Positions 48,001-60,200 of a stretch of DNA of 64,000 nucleotides are shown in pieces. The translations under genes and the position numbers were made by a program. Every line of letters starts with the position of its first letter. Positions within the stretch are counted from its first letter, which is position 1. The DNA comes from Ectocarpus siliculosus (Eukaryota; Sar; Phaeophyceae; Ectocarpales; Ectocarpaceae): positions 263,837 to 327,836 of the forward strand of contig FN648398.1 of the NCBI GenBank assembly GCA_000310025.1, given 5' to 3'. The notes beneath the pieces were generated by a model. It was not told where the DNA came from. It did not search any database and worked only from the letters and a program-made list of their open reading frames with translations.

Positions 48001-51000
48001 TTTTCCAAACGGGTCCAGCACCTGTTTGATTACAGCATTGCCGCAGTTTGTGTTTTGTGGTGTGCACCAAATCGTGCACTCGACACTCGTCCGGCTAGAT
48101 GTTGGGCGGTTCCCTGTTCTAAACCAGAAAAACGCACGATTCTACCAAGTGAGGGAACAATAAGGCAGCAGCAGCAACAGCAGCAGGTGTTGCTTTGGTG
48201 TGCCGTCCCGAACAAGGCAGCGCTCTATCCGGTACATCCCTGCACAATACCGTAGTATGCAAACAGTGCGGTAGGTGCAACACACCTACGAGGGCTATAT
48301 CGGCACTACCGGTGGCAAGAGGTTAGGCATGATGCTCAACACCCTCAAGGATGCTTGTTTGTTTTTTCACCCTTGTTAGTACATCGCTCGCTTCTTTCCT
48401 TACCCACCTCGTGGTACTACACGAATGTCACCTACAATACCAAAGTTAGACGGCAGTCAAGTAAATTTCCAGGGGAAGGCCGACAAACATCTCGCAGTCG
48501 CAACGAGCATATCTAGACTTTTGGTTTGCTGCTAGAGCGAGGGTTGTAGACGCATCATCACACAACACAAACGCTAAGTTCACGAGAAAAATACTCGAAT
48601 GTCCACCACGATTGGACCAAGAGAGGTACAAGAGGGATTTTTTTGTGGAAACAAGTATCTGCAGTGGGCTCGTGCGTTGTTACCATCGGCTCGTCTATAT
48701 CACACAGCAGCAGTGCTGAGTTGGGTGGCGCCAGGGTGATTTACAGAGAAGGGGGGTGTTATTCGTCATCATGTGCTAGAGAGAGGGGGGGGTGTTATCA
48801 TGAGCTATGTACATTTAAACATTTGCATAGCAGCGCAAAAAAAACTCTCTCTGTTGTTCCTCTCTCTGGTTCGAGCTTTGATCTACAGACAACTCCAAAG
48901 CGTGTGGTTTGTGACCAGACTATTAGCACACGGAAGGCACAGGTGGCACCGTAGGCCCTCGCACACAAGTATAGGAGGTTTACAGCAGTACATGCATCAT
49001 CAATGGTGGTGTCTAGCAGCGTGTTGGTGCGCCTCTTGTCCTCTCTCTCGCTGATGACAAAAACGCTGCCGCTCGCAAAACGCACAACACAACGCTTCTG
49101 CTTCTCTTTCTCGCTTCCTCCGCCGATAGCTAACAGCAGTGTTGTAAAGGACACCAGCCTCCCGCCTCGCTCTCCCGGTTGTGTGTGTGTGTGTCTCCCG
49201 CCCCCCTTGTCCATGTTCCCTGTCTCTGTGTAGTGTGTTGCCACAGCAGCAGCAGCTAGAGCTGCCGAGCACACCGACCGGCGGAACCAAAACCGTGAAT
49301 CCTAGATTTATTTCAGCACAGATGCTGTGCTATCTCGACGCACTGACCACGGATTGAAAAGGTAGCAGTTGGGACAGCTCGGGCAAAATGCTACTTGTTG
49401 TGCACAAGTCTTAGATTGCAATTTGGTGCCTAGATGGTGAAATGGGCTTCAATCTCCTGTGTGTTTATGGGCGCACAGACAGACATCGCTGAGAAATGTC
49501 CCCCTCAGGTGCAATTTGTTTTTTCGCGTACGTACATATACATCGCGATCCCTCTCAACAGCTTTTTTCTTGCTACAGTAAAGCAAAAATGCCCCCCTAT
49601 CGGCGCGCTCAAAAAGGTTAGTAAATGTGAACCCGTTTTTGCGTGCATGATAATCTGGGCTGGCGTAACGGCATCCTAACGCCGGCATCCAGGTGATGAG
49701 CATGTCGGCTGCCCTAGGGCTGTCCTCCGGGTTTCGCGGCGACGATGCTGGTACGGACGGAATGGGTGGGGCGTTCTCCGTGGAGGTGAGGAATAGCCGG
49801 TGCAGACCCCGCCGTCGATTGGCTGTTTCGACGTGAAGCTGTTGTTTGATGGAGAAACTTGTAGCGACGCGAAGTGATGGTGCGGTATATATTTCCATGG
49901 GATATGGTACCGTGGGATGGCGTTCTTTCGGTATGTTCTACGGTATGGGTTCATCCGGGATAAGCGCGGCACCCCTGTTGTACGTGGCGTCGCCGCCCGT
50001 AAGGGGCGGCTGAGTGTGGTGAGAGGAGAGAATACAAGGAATCTTCTCCTTGGCGCGTGCACGATGAGTTTGCCCTTTCCCGCTCCATGACAAGTTTTAC
50101 CCTATCAAGCTACCCCCATGTCGGATCGTCTCAAGAGGCTAGCGTGCTTGGCAACTCAGGTGGGCGCAGCTCGAAAGCAGCTTGTCCAAGCCTGGCCGAG
50201 ATGGAAAATTCTTGTTTGGTTTGGCAGCCAAGTGGATGGGAATTGCTGCTACACCACACCAACCGAGAGCGCATCATGACCATACTCATCTGTCACGACC
50301 TTCTGACCGCGAAATGAATCCCCATCAGCCAAGATATTCCGTGGAAGGCGACTAGACACCTCCTGTGTTCACGCAGTCTACCGACTGCAATCTCCATACG
50401 CGTGTGCTCAGAATATACCTCCGTCATACATGCCACGAGTATGCCTACCGTCGTCCTTTGACGCATCGTACTGATATGGCCAGTCGGTTTGAACTCACCA
50501 TGCAAAATATCAAGTTGTTGTAAGAAAACCCAAAACCAAACGCTCGAATGAAGCAGACACACCGGAATCACTATGTCTTATCCGAAAAACGTTGTTCTAG
50601 CCCATCACTCTCTCGCTTGGCACTTACTACACCGTTCGTATTCGCTCGCTTCTGCTTCGTCTCGTTCTCTCTCTGCGCACGCGTTCAGAATCACGCTCTC
50701 ATTTAGCATCCGTTTTTCACTCGGGATCCCGCCGTGGGATGCTTTTTATATCGAACATGTGGAGAAACGCCGCCCGAACACAGCAGTGTTGGTTTGCTTC
50801 GTTGCCAGACTGCGTTGTGTGCTTGGTCTTCATGCTTGCGGCGTACGTCTTGCCAGGGCAACAGGCAGCAGAACTACCCCGCACGCTTGGAGCCCACGGG
50901 AAGGCACAAACGCTCGTGACTCTCTCTCACGGCACTATGTACACCCCCTTTCACGCTCACCCGCTCCTTCCACCCCCGCCCGCCACTTGCACATACGCAT

Positions 51001-52942
51001 TTAGAATCACGCCCTCGACACAATCAGTCGTCAACTCGCAAACATGCTCTTCTTCATATCGGACACGGGGGAAAGCGCCCGAACGAAAGTACTCGTTAGC
51101 TTCGGTGCCAGATTTTCCTGAGTAGAAAGGTGTTGTGAGAGAAGACTTAGAAGGCGATGTTAACGATGTGTTGTTGTCGCTCGGCAATGGCGTTCACCTT
51201 GTGTTTATATCTCTACGGCCGCAAACCTCCGTATTGAGTACTCGATCCAACAGGCCAATGTTTCATAGCACCCCCCCAAAGTGTCACCCCCCTATTTCCA
51301 TCTCTTAGTCTCGAAGCGTCGTGCCGTGTGTTCTATTGTCTGTAGCATGTCGGGTCCCTCGCGGCAGAAGCCATGTCTTTGGTCGATGCTGACGGCGCTG
51401 CCGAGGTGGAAAATGCTTGTTCTCATCCCCTGCTGGAAGCCAAAACCCCTCGGGAGCTTGCGCTGCTTGTGAAGCACTACCGCCTCCTGCAGGTGAGATA
51501 GGGGGTTGGTGGCCGTAACAGTGGAATAGCATTGCCTGTGCCTTCTGCGTTGTAGGCCGGGTTTTACGGAGATGTTTGTCTTGCGTTTTGCTTGTCTCAG
51601 GGGTGAAGATATGGGGGGATACTCACATGATCTCCTTTGGGGGGGTGATGCTCAGGAACAGGGGGTTAGACCGCATAACTCACGTACCGAAGCGCGTGCG
51701 ATGCGTTGTCGGAAAAAGTACAATGGTATTTCGAAGCTTGGAGAGTCAGAAGCCACCTGGAGCTTCGTATGCCAATGCTTTGGAGACACAGCGCCAAGTG
51801 GTACATTGGGGGTCAAGACCGGCGTGAATCATATGTTTTACAAGGTTCGAACAGTGGTTTGTGACGCACTGATGAACCATGTGTCTCAAAGACTTGGCAA
51901 GCTGAGTTACCGCCACAAATCCGCCGTTTCTCATCCCCTCCCCGCCGCCTGGACCACTTGAGGGAGCAAAAACAGCGGAGACTACGCTGACGGTGACAGG
52001 AAGAGGGGCCAACGATGGAACTTCTTCTCCCGGTTGGGACTTGTCCCAGCTTTGCGTTGGAGATCGAATCGGGAAGGACTCGTTCTTGAGGGTGAGTTGG
52101 CGGTTGTTGCTGAAGCTGCTGTTGTTGGGACAATTGTGGATATCTCGTTGGTCTTCGGTTGCTATTGTTGTCACGATGATGGTGCTCTTGGATTTGCTGT
52201 TACCAATCAGTGTCGTGGTCATTGGCGCAAATAGTCCACCTTGCCAGCAAGAGTAACACCGGGTCTTCGTTTTTGGAAAATTACACATCCCCTCCCTCCA
52301 ATGTAAACGATGTCCACTGTTGTTTCGTTATGGACACTTGCGCGTTCGGCTTGACGGTGGGGAGCTTTGCCTTCACTGAGATGCCCTCCTCGCAAATTCT
52401 CAATTATCTGAAGAGTTGAAGGCTACCACCGACTCCAAACGCCCCGCGCCTATTCCCCCTTCCGAGCCAAGGTTATCGTAGAGGCCATCTTGTTGGGGTA
52501 CGAAGAAGGCCAAGACGATGACGAAAGCGAAGATTTCGACGATGAGGATGTCGACTACGACGACACTGATCACGATTGTGGCGACTACGACGACGAAGAC
52601 GGTTGCGAAAGAAGCTTCAGCAAGCCGCATCCAAAAACGAAACGACGACGCTTTCCTCGTGCCCCCATCCGAACCCGTCCGTGGCGCAAGAAGAAACCCT
52701 TTGCCGCCGGTTCCGCGACCGTGCGCATGCGCCACCCATCGTCGGGCACCATTTTTTCGTGGAGAACGTCCGGGGTTAAGGATACGAGCGGCGCGGAACT
52801 GCATGAGGGGGCGTCGTACCGGTTGGTGGCCACGGTAACAGAGGCGTTGGCAGCAGGCGGGGCGGAAGAAGCGGGAGAGGTCGGGTTAACGAGATGTCGG
52901 CTCACACTTGTGACGGCCGATGCGTCTGGCGGCCGCCGGTAG
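36033..52942 (+). CDS. SF2 DEAD/DEAH-type helicase, IRC3-like (N-terminal exon not found)
   Basis: Exons: 36033-36188, 36660-36728, 36952-37038, 37708-37803, 43470-43594, 43959-44109, 44551-44675, 44791-44896, 45581-45690, 46438-46520, 47867-48045, 49693-49785, 51346-51492, 52472-52942. Phases agree throughout, giving about 665 residues plus a missing start. All SF2 motifs are present in order: Q-like VLRPYQ; I, PLATGLGKT; Ia, LVLVHRDELVQQ; VVASVQT; II, VVVDEAHH; III, FTATPRR; IV, IAFCADVRHA; V, TNCGVLTEGFDAP; VI, QMIGRGTR. The order and the short C-terminal HVIDLVDN block resemble Irc3-type helicases, which act on organellar DNA in yeast; organelle location here is only inference. The last exon encodes an Asp/Glu-rich stretch, a basic linker and an unrecognised globular end. 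The stop TAG overlaps a possible GTAGGT donor, so another exon could exist. The donor at 48046 is weak. Intron 4 (37804-43469) contains the antisense retroelement. Confidence 0.88.
38112..38532. repeat. 61-bp direct repeat pair at the retroelement's 3' side
   Basis: A unit TGTCTCCATAACGAGGATC ... GGCCTCCTGCGCCGG at 38112-38172 recurs at 38471-38532 with four or five substitutions, 359 bp apart and in the same orientation. The pair lies just beyond the recombinase end. Ngaro-type elements carry split direct repeats there, so these may be their B1/B2 or A2 parts. No matching copy was found at the other end of the element. Confidence 0.75.
38744..39978 (-). pseudogene. Tyrosine recombinase of the retroelement
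   Basis: Three minus-strand frames in series (39978-39520, 39455-39222, 39286-38744) form one recombinase interrupted by frame changes. The N-terminal part has the helical SAM-like DNA-binding look (DEFDAFVLVASAG, FDFLCFLDTQGKGT). The C-terminal part holds the catalytic box: HSFRVGG (H-x-x-R), then MKTGGW, then the nucleophile tyrosine in AARYYIG. The catalytic residues of the last block are intact, but the broken frame implies loss of function. Confidence 0.8.
39979..40957 (-). pseudogene. RNase H region of the retroelement
   Basis: Continuing from the reverse transcriptase after a frame change near 40955, the frames carry an RNase H-like fold: a likely first Asp in GASDALSVA, a Glu in INQKEMYALYYLL, and an Asp in KVLVDMDNQSVVSAFNRG. 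The usual V-A-D-x-x-S-R end motif reads VANAISR, so the last catalytic Asp is Asn here. The downstream part (about 40320-39980) is a linker to the recombinase. Confidence 0.75.
40951..41739 (-). pseudogene. Reverse transcriptase of the retroelement
   Basis: The open frame of about 260 codons contains RLIMALS, DDWSAFHHILL (aspartate A block), PLFGFCYEGVDYVLCVLPFGF with the conserved L-P-F-G-F-S-x-S-P block, and ALAYLDGSWI, the site of the usual Y-x-D-D box. The second Asp of that box is Gly (codon at 41260-41262), which one base change would explain and which should abolish polymerase activity. The C-terminal thumb runs into the RNase H after a frame change. Confidence 0.85.
41740..42280 (-). 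pseudogene. Gag-like N-terminal region of the retroelement
   Basis: Minus-strand frame starting near TMDWHHFEYALLTAA (about 42275) and running to 41818, with a structured first half (HFILRRYLCPKLTLAVF) and a Gly/Ala/Pro-rich second half. Its position before the reverse transcriptase fits a YR-retrotransposon gag protein; no zinc knuckle was seen. The first 184 bp are duplicated in inverted orientation immediately upstream. Confidence 0.5.
42097..42540. repeat. 184-bp inverted repeat with 76-bp loop
   Basis: The left arm 42097-42280 (GTTCGGCAACTTTTCGG ... CCATAGTACCT) and the right arm 42357-42540 are reverse complements with very few differences. They have equal length and a 76-bp spacer. 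The left arm is the start of the gag-like frame, so the same peptide (MDWHHFEYALLTA) can be read on both strands. Confidence 0.9.
42589..43469. other. Remaining part of helicase intron 4
   Basis: Holds degenerate repeats of a TTTTCGGTTCCGGTTTCGG type near 42810-42830 and 42965-43020, then a pyrimidine-rich tract leading to the acceptor at 43468-43469. No coding exon was recognised. Confidence 0.5.
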
Positions 52943-54278
52943 GTTAGGGTTTGCCAAAAAATGGAAGGTCGTGCGAGCTGAGAGTTGATTGGATGGACTG
53001 CAAGCGTGTGGAGTGTGCGACAGCGAGGATTCGGGCGGGTAAGATACGATAGCAACTTCATCGGTCTTCGCTGCAATCCATGGATTGGGGTAGTAGCAAG
53101 ATGTGTTTTCTCGCTGTCGCAAGCTGCCGAGGGCGGACGGTGAAAAGATTAATTGAACACCTGCGCACGGTCGTCCAGTCTGCACGTTTTCTGCTCCAAC
53201 GAGGCGGATGGTAGTACTCCCTACAAGGGGTTAGAGCAAGGGGTAATGTCGACCAGTGCTTCAGCTACAGTTTCTGCTCTGGCCGTTGTGTTCTTTGCGG
53301 GAGTAGTTGCACAAGCACCCAATTTTCTCCACGCAGTGTACACAGCCTCCCACGCGGGCCAACACATAAGGTTGGATATGTGGCCTGTATCCCTCCCTCC
53401 TCAGCACATGGCAAGAGGACGATGGCAACGACTTTTCTGAACAGATTATAGTCTATGCCATCAATATCGATACTAGAAATGGACGTCCAGGCTGGACATG
53501 CGCTGCTTGGCGGCGGAAACGACCTATGAGCACCTACACTTCACACGCACGCGCAGAAAAAAACAAAAAACACAGGACTCTGTCAGGACGCTCCCCGTTG
53601 GAGTGAATACATTTCGATGCCCATGACCAACACTACTAGGACACCAGAACTTTCACAACTGTGTAGCACGGGAGGTGGGACCCCAATAAATCAAACACTG
53701 CTACTGCAAGAGAGACAAGCATCGCTTTTCTCAGGAACCTGTGTTTGTTTTTTAATGTTGGTCAATATGGGGTGTAATATACAGCTGTTGATGGCACGCA
53801 GCCATACATTTCAGCTCGCCATGATGGGTCAACTTAGGACGCGGGTCAAACAGGCAACGTAAGACCATCGCTCAAGCATCATACACGCGTAAAGTGCGGA
53901 ACGAGTTGCTCAGCGATCTCGGAAAGAGTTCCGATCAGCCGTTACACCCGAAATACACGCCTGAGAATATGTGGAACACCCGCAGCTGCAGACCCTTGGA
54001 GCAAAAAAAGTGGGTTGGGACGTTGGGACACATTCACCTCTCGGCAGCGCCGGTTCCGCGGTACAATTGACCAATATCTCTAGATACCCTCGCGGAGTAA
54101 TAGGGAATAAGTGCTGGTTATTTCTCACGAACACACCTTCTCACCACCCTCTCCTCCCCGGGAACGGTTTTGCGAATTTTGTGTCGGACAGCAGCACAGC
54201 AAACGCAGCACAGCAGCATCAGCACAGTCGGCGGGACAACACCCGCAAGCGTACAGCAGTTACCAAACCACGGTTGCC
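52943..54278. other. Intergenic stretch between helicase and lipase genes
   Basis: Presumed 3' untranslated region of the helicase and promoter/leader of the lipase, both on the plus strand. Short frames on either strand (for example 53617-53862 plus) have no recognisable domain. A poly-A-rich run lies near 53558-53570. Confidence 0.5.
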
Positions 54279-57200
54279 ATGGCGGAGAGTACTACCTCCC
54301 GGGAACCGGTGATAACCGGCAATTTTCCTCAGGTAGGTGCCTCATCAACTGCGAGCCTTTATCGGTTCAACCCCACAAGTACAAGTAGACTAGTAGACTC
54401 GCAAGCGGGTTGCGGCGGGATTCGGTTGTTTGTGTTTTTGACGTCATGATGACGACACGTCACCACCCCTGTGAGGGTCGAAATCACGGACAACGGTATT
54501 CCGGGAACGTTTGGGTGCAGAAAAAAAAGCTACACGGAAAAATTGACTCAGGGATTTAAGCCCGAATCCCAGCGCTGATTGGCCAAGATCACCCCTCGAT
54601 TTTGTTTTCTGGCGGCTCAAGCGGAGAGTTCGGCGACCAGGCTTCCCGAGTTGGTTTTCACCGTCTTCTGTCGCCCCGGTTGCAATTCTGACTCTCTCAC
54701 TCGGCGTGATGCGACTGTCGGGTCCCTCGACGATCATATGCAGGATGACATCAACCACTCGCATCGAAGTCCACCATGACAGGCGATCCAACTCAATCAT
54801 CACGTGTGTGTGCCAAGCGCCAAGATCCTAAACGCCCACAACTCTTGCAACACACTGAGGCCTCTTGACTTGTTTCTCTTCGGCGTTCCGACTATCTCCC
54901 CCATGCTTGCAACGCAAAAAACCCGAAAAAAACACCCCGCCATCGCCGCCATCGCCGCCGCCGCACGCTCGCCGTGTTCCGGCATCGGCTGTAGTGTGCA
55001 TCAACGAATCAATTCTCCCTCTCTCGTATAATCATACACACACACACCGGGAAGTACAGTCGATGCAATGCATACAGCAGTATAGAAAACACAACCTCGA
55101 TGGACCGAGACGGAAATACCACAGCAGCAGTACGTAGGCCCAAATAGTTATCGGGGCATTGAAACTGAACCAGGTGTATCGGCAGAGAGTAGAGCTGTGC
55201 GTAGTGTATGCCAACTCCGGTGGTCACTGCTGTATACGTGGTGCTGCTGGCTGGCGGTGTCATCCTCGAATAACGCTAGGTGCTGAGACGACCCTTGATT
55301 GGGATGACGTCTGGCCCTGCATTTCGTTGCGACGGTACACGCTGACCGGGGTAGGCACAAAACTGTGAAAGCTGGCTCGGGAAGACTTCGCGGTACTCTC
55401 CGCTTGAGCCGCCAGATCACGCTCGGTGGCCTTTGCCAAACATCGTAGGGTCTTGGGGGTTATTTCCTGAGTCAACTCCTTTCGTACGGTCTGGTGCCAC
55501 CGAATCATCCCGGCATACAGCACCGTTTTCTGTTGATGACCGCAACCTTTAGACACCAACGGCGGCGGCTCTGGTGCCACTGTGCAATAGTTATGAATGG
55601 TGAACGCAGATCAAGTGTGCAGCTGGGACGCGCCCATGTACGCCTTTTGGTTTCGATACGATGTCATCTGAAGTTGTTTTTTCGCCCCACCGCTTCGTTT
55701 CGCTTCTTATTTCCTGAGTCAACTCCTTTCGTACGGTCTGGTGCCACCGAATCATCCCGGCATACAGCACCGTTTTCTGTTGATGACCGCAACCTTTAGA
55801 CACCAACGGCGGCGGCTCTGGTGCCACTGTGCAATAGTTATGAATGGTGAACGCAGATCAAGTGTGCAGCTGGGACGCGCCCATGTACGCCTTTTGGTTT
55901 CGATACGATGTCATCTGAAGTTGATTTTTCGCCCCATCGCTTCGTTTCGCTTCGTTGTTGGCCATGTCGTGGCGAAAAATGGGTGTAACGTTGTTGGAAA
56001 CAGGGCGATGAGTACATGGTCAACACCCGTGAGGAGATATTGCACCTTCGCACGTACGTGCCGGCGGACGGGGAAGAGATCAAGGCCCTACTTTTCTTCA
56101 TCCCCGGGTACGATAAGTGCGAAGGACGGATTGTCGGCGATTGTTGCGTTGACCGTCTACTTGGTGTGGGCCGCAATATATTGCTCACGCACCCATCTAG
56201 GAGATTGGGGCGACGGGCGTGCTTGCCTTCCCGTGGAGCTGCAATGTGTTGTCTTCTCTGTCATTTGTTTTTACAAATGATGGGGGCAACAGCACTGTGG
56301 GTACGAGCGAGGGTACACGATGGACGGTTGCGAAGTTTCCTGTAGCGGCTGAGGCGCATGTGCTATGCCTGATACAACTATCTCACCGCTGTCCCACCGC
56401 CAACGGCAGCACAGGTACGGTGGCCACGTCAACTCCTCCCATAAGGTGAAGCTGGGAAAGGCAATGATTCCCCTGGGGATAGCCAACGTGCAACTCGACC
56501 TGCCCGGACACGGGTACTCGGAGGGCGAGCGCGCCTATGCCACTCACTACTCGCATTGGGTGGACGATATTTTCCAGGTACCATTGACCCTTTCCTCGAA
56601 CTCGTTCCCGTCGCTCGCAGTGGCTGATACTCCTCACTACCCTGTGTTGTCATGTGGCACTCTGAGATCGCTTATCGTTTGACGCGTTTTCGATTTGCGT
56701 TCGCGGAAGTGAAAACCGAACAAAATGGGAGCTGGCATTATCAACAAATTTCTTTGCTGCATGTTGCGGTGTGAGAACGGCGTACTCAGAGCCAGAACCG
56801 CAGAACATAGCGCACCGCGCCTATCATATGCACCCGGGGTGGTCGCTGACCCACGCCTACCTTGAGCGCAATTGTCAGTACTGTATTAGTCTGAGCCCCA
56901 CATTCCTGGGCCCCCTCGCTGTCGCGGCCTCTCTGCCCACCATTCCGCTGTCACTGATACCAAGAGAGTGGTTCCGACCTTAGATCCTGACATACTGTTG
57001 GCGGTTGCGACGTTCGCGTGCTTAACTCCCGCCATCATCACACCGCTCATGTCTGCGACGGCCAAGACATGACCTCGCAGTACACTCTGTCGCTGTTCAC
57101 ACTCGCCCTGCCCCCGTTTAGATCTCTCGTCCAACTCTCTAACAAAGCAGGCGTCCTAGGTGTGCGAAGCAAACCCGTATTCCGCCCGAATACAGATTCC

Positions 57201-60200
57201 TGGTGCCTTAAACAACATTTATGCGAAAGAGTTATGGCCGTTGACACTGCCCCGGCCATTGGAGTACGACTTACATTGCTCCGTCTCGATTGATTTGGTA
57301 CCCGTTTGGAAATATGCAATGGGCGAGCCGACATGACTGCGCCCCCCTAATTCCTCCGTTAGTGTCCTTCCTACCACGGGCACCCACGCTTACGCACGTG
57401 ACCTCGTCCCCACACTGCTGCTTGGACGCAACGGCCGTTTACAGCTGCTTGAGGCGATTGCGGGAGGCGGCTTTACGTCTCCCGCGGCAGGAAAGTTCTC
57501 CCTTTCCAAGGGACAGCTCGAGCAACTCAAGACTGTGAGAATTGCGGGTTTGTTTGCATCGTTGTTTCGGGCACGTGCAAGCGATATAATGTCTTTGCTG
57601 TGGCATTAGGCATTTTGAAGGTTGAGAGGCTCTTCAACCGTTCTTGCTCTCCACTTATTGTTCTATACCACGCCGTTGTGCCCGCTGGCTTGTTTTGGGC
57701 GTTTCCATTGGTGCGGTATTGTTGGGCAGTTTGTTTCACATGTTTCGGAGGAGAAATAAGGGGGAAAGGGAAAATGCGACAGCTGTTCTGTGGGCAAGAC
57801 CGCATTCGCTTGAGACTTTCCAGACAGCCGAGACACCCGGATCCGCAAGGCGGACCAGGGCTAGCCGGGGCTAGGCTCGGGGTTTATTACTGACACCCCG
57901 TCCACCTCGCAATGTACTTGGGAGTGTCTTGGTGAAGGTTGGGTGAGGGCAGTTGGATTCTGCTTCTGATCCCTAACATCGCGCCGATGTCGTAATATCA
58001 AGAGGCTGGTTCGACCCCCTATTCCGCCTGCCCAAGCGATAAAATGGGGTTGTGGTCTTCAGGGAAAAATCTAGATACCACAGATAATATCGGATACAAA
58101 CTAGCACAGATAAAAGTGAAAATTCGGATGAAAAATGCGACGGAGAAGATAAACGGCACCCGTGTTGCACGGTGAAAAACAGGAAGGTCAAGGAAACGGT
58201 TGACTACGTGACCCCTTCTATCCCACCCGTCTGTGTTGAACTCTGCGAAGGTGCCGATATTCTTGTCGGGAGAGTCGCTCGGGGGTGGGCTTTCCTTGTT
58301 CACGGGCTTGACGCTTTACGACAGACAGGTGGGATGGGAAAGCTCTGGTGGACGAACGTTCGTGCGATTTGTCTTGACCGCCTGCAATGTTTCGCATGTG
58401 CAGTCTGCGTTCACGTATTTGTTTCTCTCTTACCCGCGTGCCTAACTTGGCGTTATTGCTCAAGCAAAATCTCGACTTCATTCCTGCTGTGTATTTAGGG
58501 ACTTGATGGAAGATGCTTCACTAGGGATGTATCCAACTCAATGTAAGCGCATGGCACTGTCGATAGGGTGAGGCGATCATCGCACGCACTTCGTAATGCT
58601 TTTTGGATCCCCGCACAGGAGTCGGCATGGATGGATGCGAGGTCGGTGGTCGAATTCACACGGCGCGGATGATCATCGATGCACGCCCTCCACCCGGTCC
58701 CACCCTTGCGTCCCGTTTGCTTAATGTTTTATCTGTCGGTATGTGCCACCGTTAGCACGCCTTGTTGCCGCGATTCAAGGGAGTCTGCCTGATGGCTCCG
58801 GCAATCCAGGGTAACCCCCCCCCTGCCCCAGTGGTAGCGTTTCTGCGATACGTCGTGGCCCCTGTCATCCCCAAGTGGCAGATACCCAACGCGCTTGAGT
58901 CAGGTGCGAGATCGCATAGAATGGCTGTCTCCTCATTTACCTGGTGGTGTTGGTAGCGGTGGGGGCGATGACACCTGTTAATGTTGCTATTAGGCTTTAG
59001 TTTAACCTGATTTCGTTGCTTTCCAACATTGAGAAGAGTGGGAAGCGTTACCGTTGCTGTAGCTGCTGATTTATCCTTGACTGACGCAACCCGGAACCAA
59101 GGCGTCCGTTCATCAGATGTTTGATTGCCCCTATCTACCCTTACTTTCCTCCGCAGCTTTGCTGTGATTCTTTTCTTCTCACGGTACGCTGCGGCTATAT
59201 TTCTGGAACCCCCTCCGCCTCCGGATACTTCTGCCTGGTTGGGTTCATATGTCAAACGGTTCCGCTCCATCTTTATGGGGATGGGAGAGTGTGGATACAC
59301 AGGAAATGTCCGTGAGTGAAAAAACTCATGACTGCAACTTCATCATCCACTTCATGTTTGACTCTCCGAATTTCTTCCGATGCAGTAAAAAACCCCACCC
59401 AAGTTTGGAAAACCGAAGAAGACCGAGCAAAGGCGGACCGAGATCAGTGGGGAAACCCGGGTGAGCGAAATAGAGCCAATAAGATGTCGGAAGACCTGGC
59501 GGCGGTAGGTTCAGTTTTCGATCTTGCCGTGACTGGCAGCTGACAGCAAGCATCATGTTTGTATATTGAACTCGGGCGAGAGAGAACGTGGCCCTTGCGA
59601 TTGTGGTTTGAATGCTGTTCCTTATCTTGCTTGCCGCCGGTTTTGAAGGCCACCAGTCGGAAACAGTCGAGGAAAAGCTGCTAGACTCACACCAGCACGA
59701 CCGAATGAAAACCCGCATTTGGCCTGGGTTTGTTACCGCGGATCTCGACCCCTGTTTTTTTTTTTTTCGACTCTCTTGTTGTTTTTCGTGTCTGTCGGCG
59801 CTCTTTTAGCATGCTGGTATAACGCTGGCTGACCACACGCGTAGATAATGCTTTACAAAATGCCCCCCCGCTGATCTCCCCCATGCCAATCGTACTGTGT
59901 AGGAGCGCTCGGGTGGGGGCACAACATGAAGTTCAACATGGGGCTCAACATGATGGACATGGTCGGTGTTGTATACAGCCGCCTTTCGGACGTAAAGTTC
60001 CCGTTCCTCATTATGCACGACCCCGGAGACGGTGAGATGTTCTGCGAACAATTTCAGCTAAACAATTTTTGTCAGTGCTATGGCGTTGTTATTGACTATA
60101 GCGCACCGTCGATGGCTCATGGTATCGCACTCCTTGACAGTTTTTTTAGTCTGATCTACCAGAATCAGGCCTATCGGTAGGGCTGTGGTACCAAGGGTAA

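Noticed and set aside
55260-55827. Two minus-strand frames sharing the same 40-residue peptide
   Set aside because: The similarity is fully explained by the 247-bp tandem duplication; there is no codon bias or splice context supporting coding.
57960-58040. tRNA-like B box (GGTTCGACCCCC)
   Set aside because: No matching A box, anticodon arm or complementary acceptor stem was found upstream.
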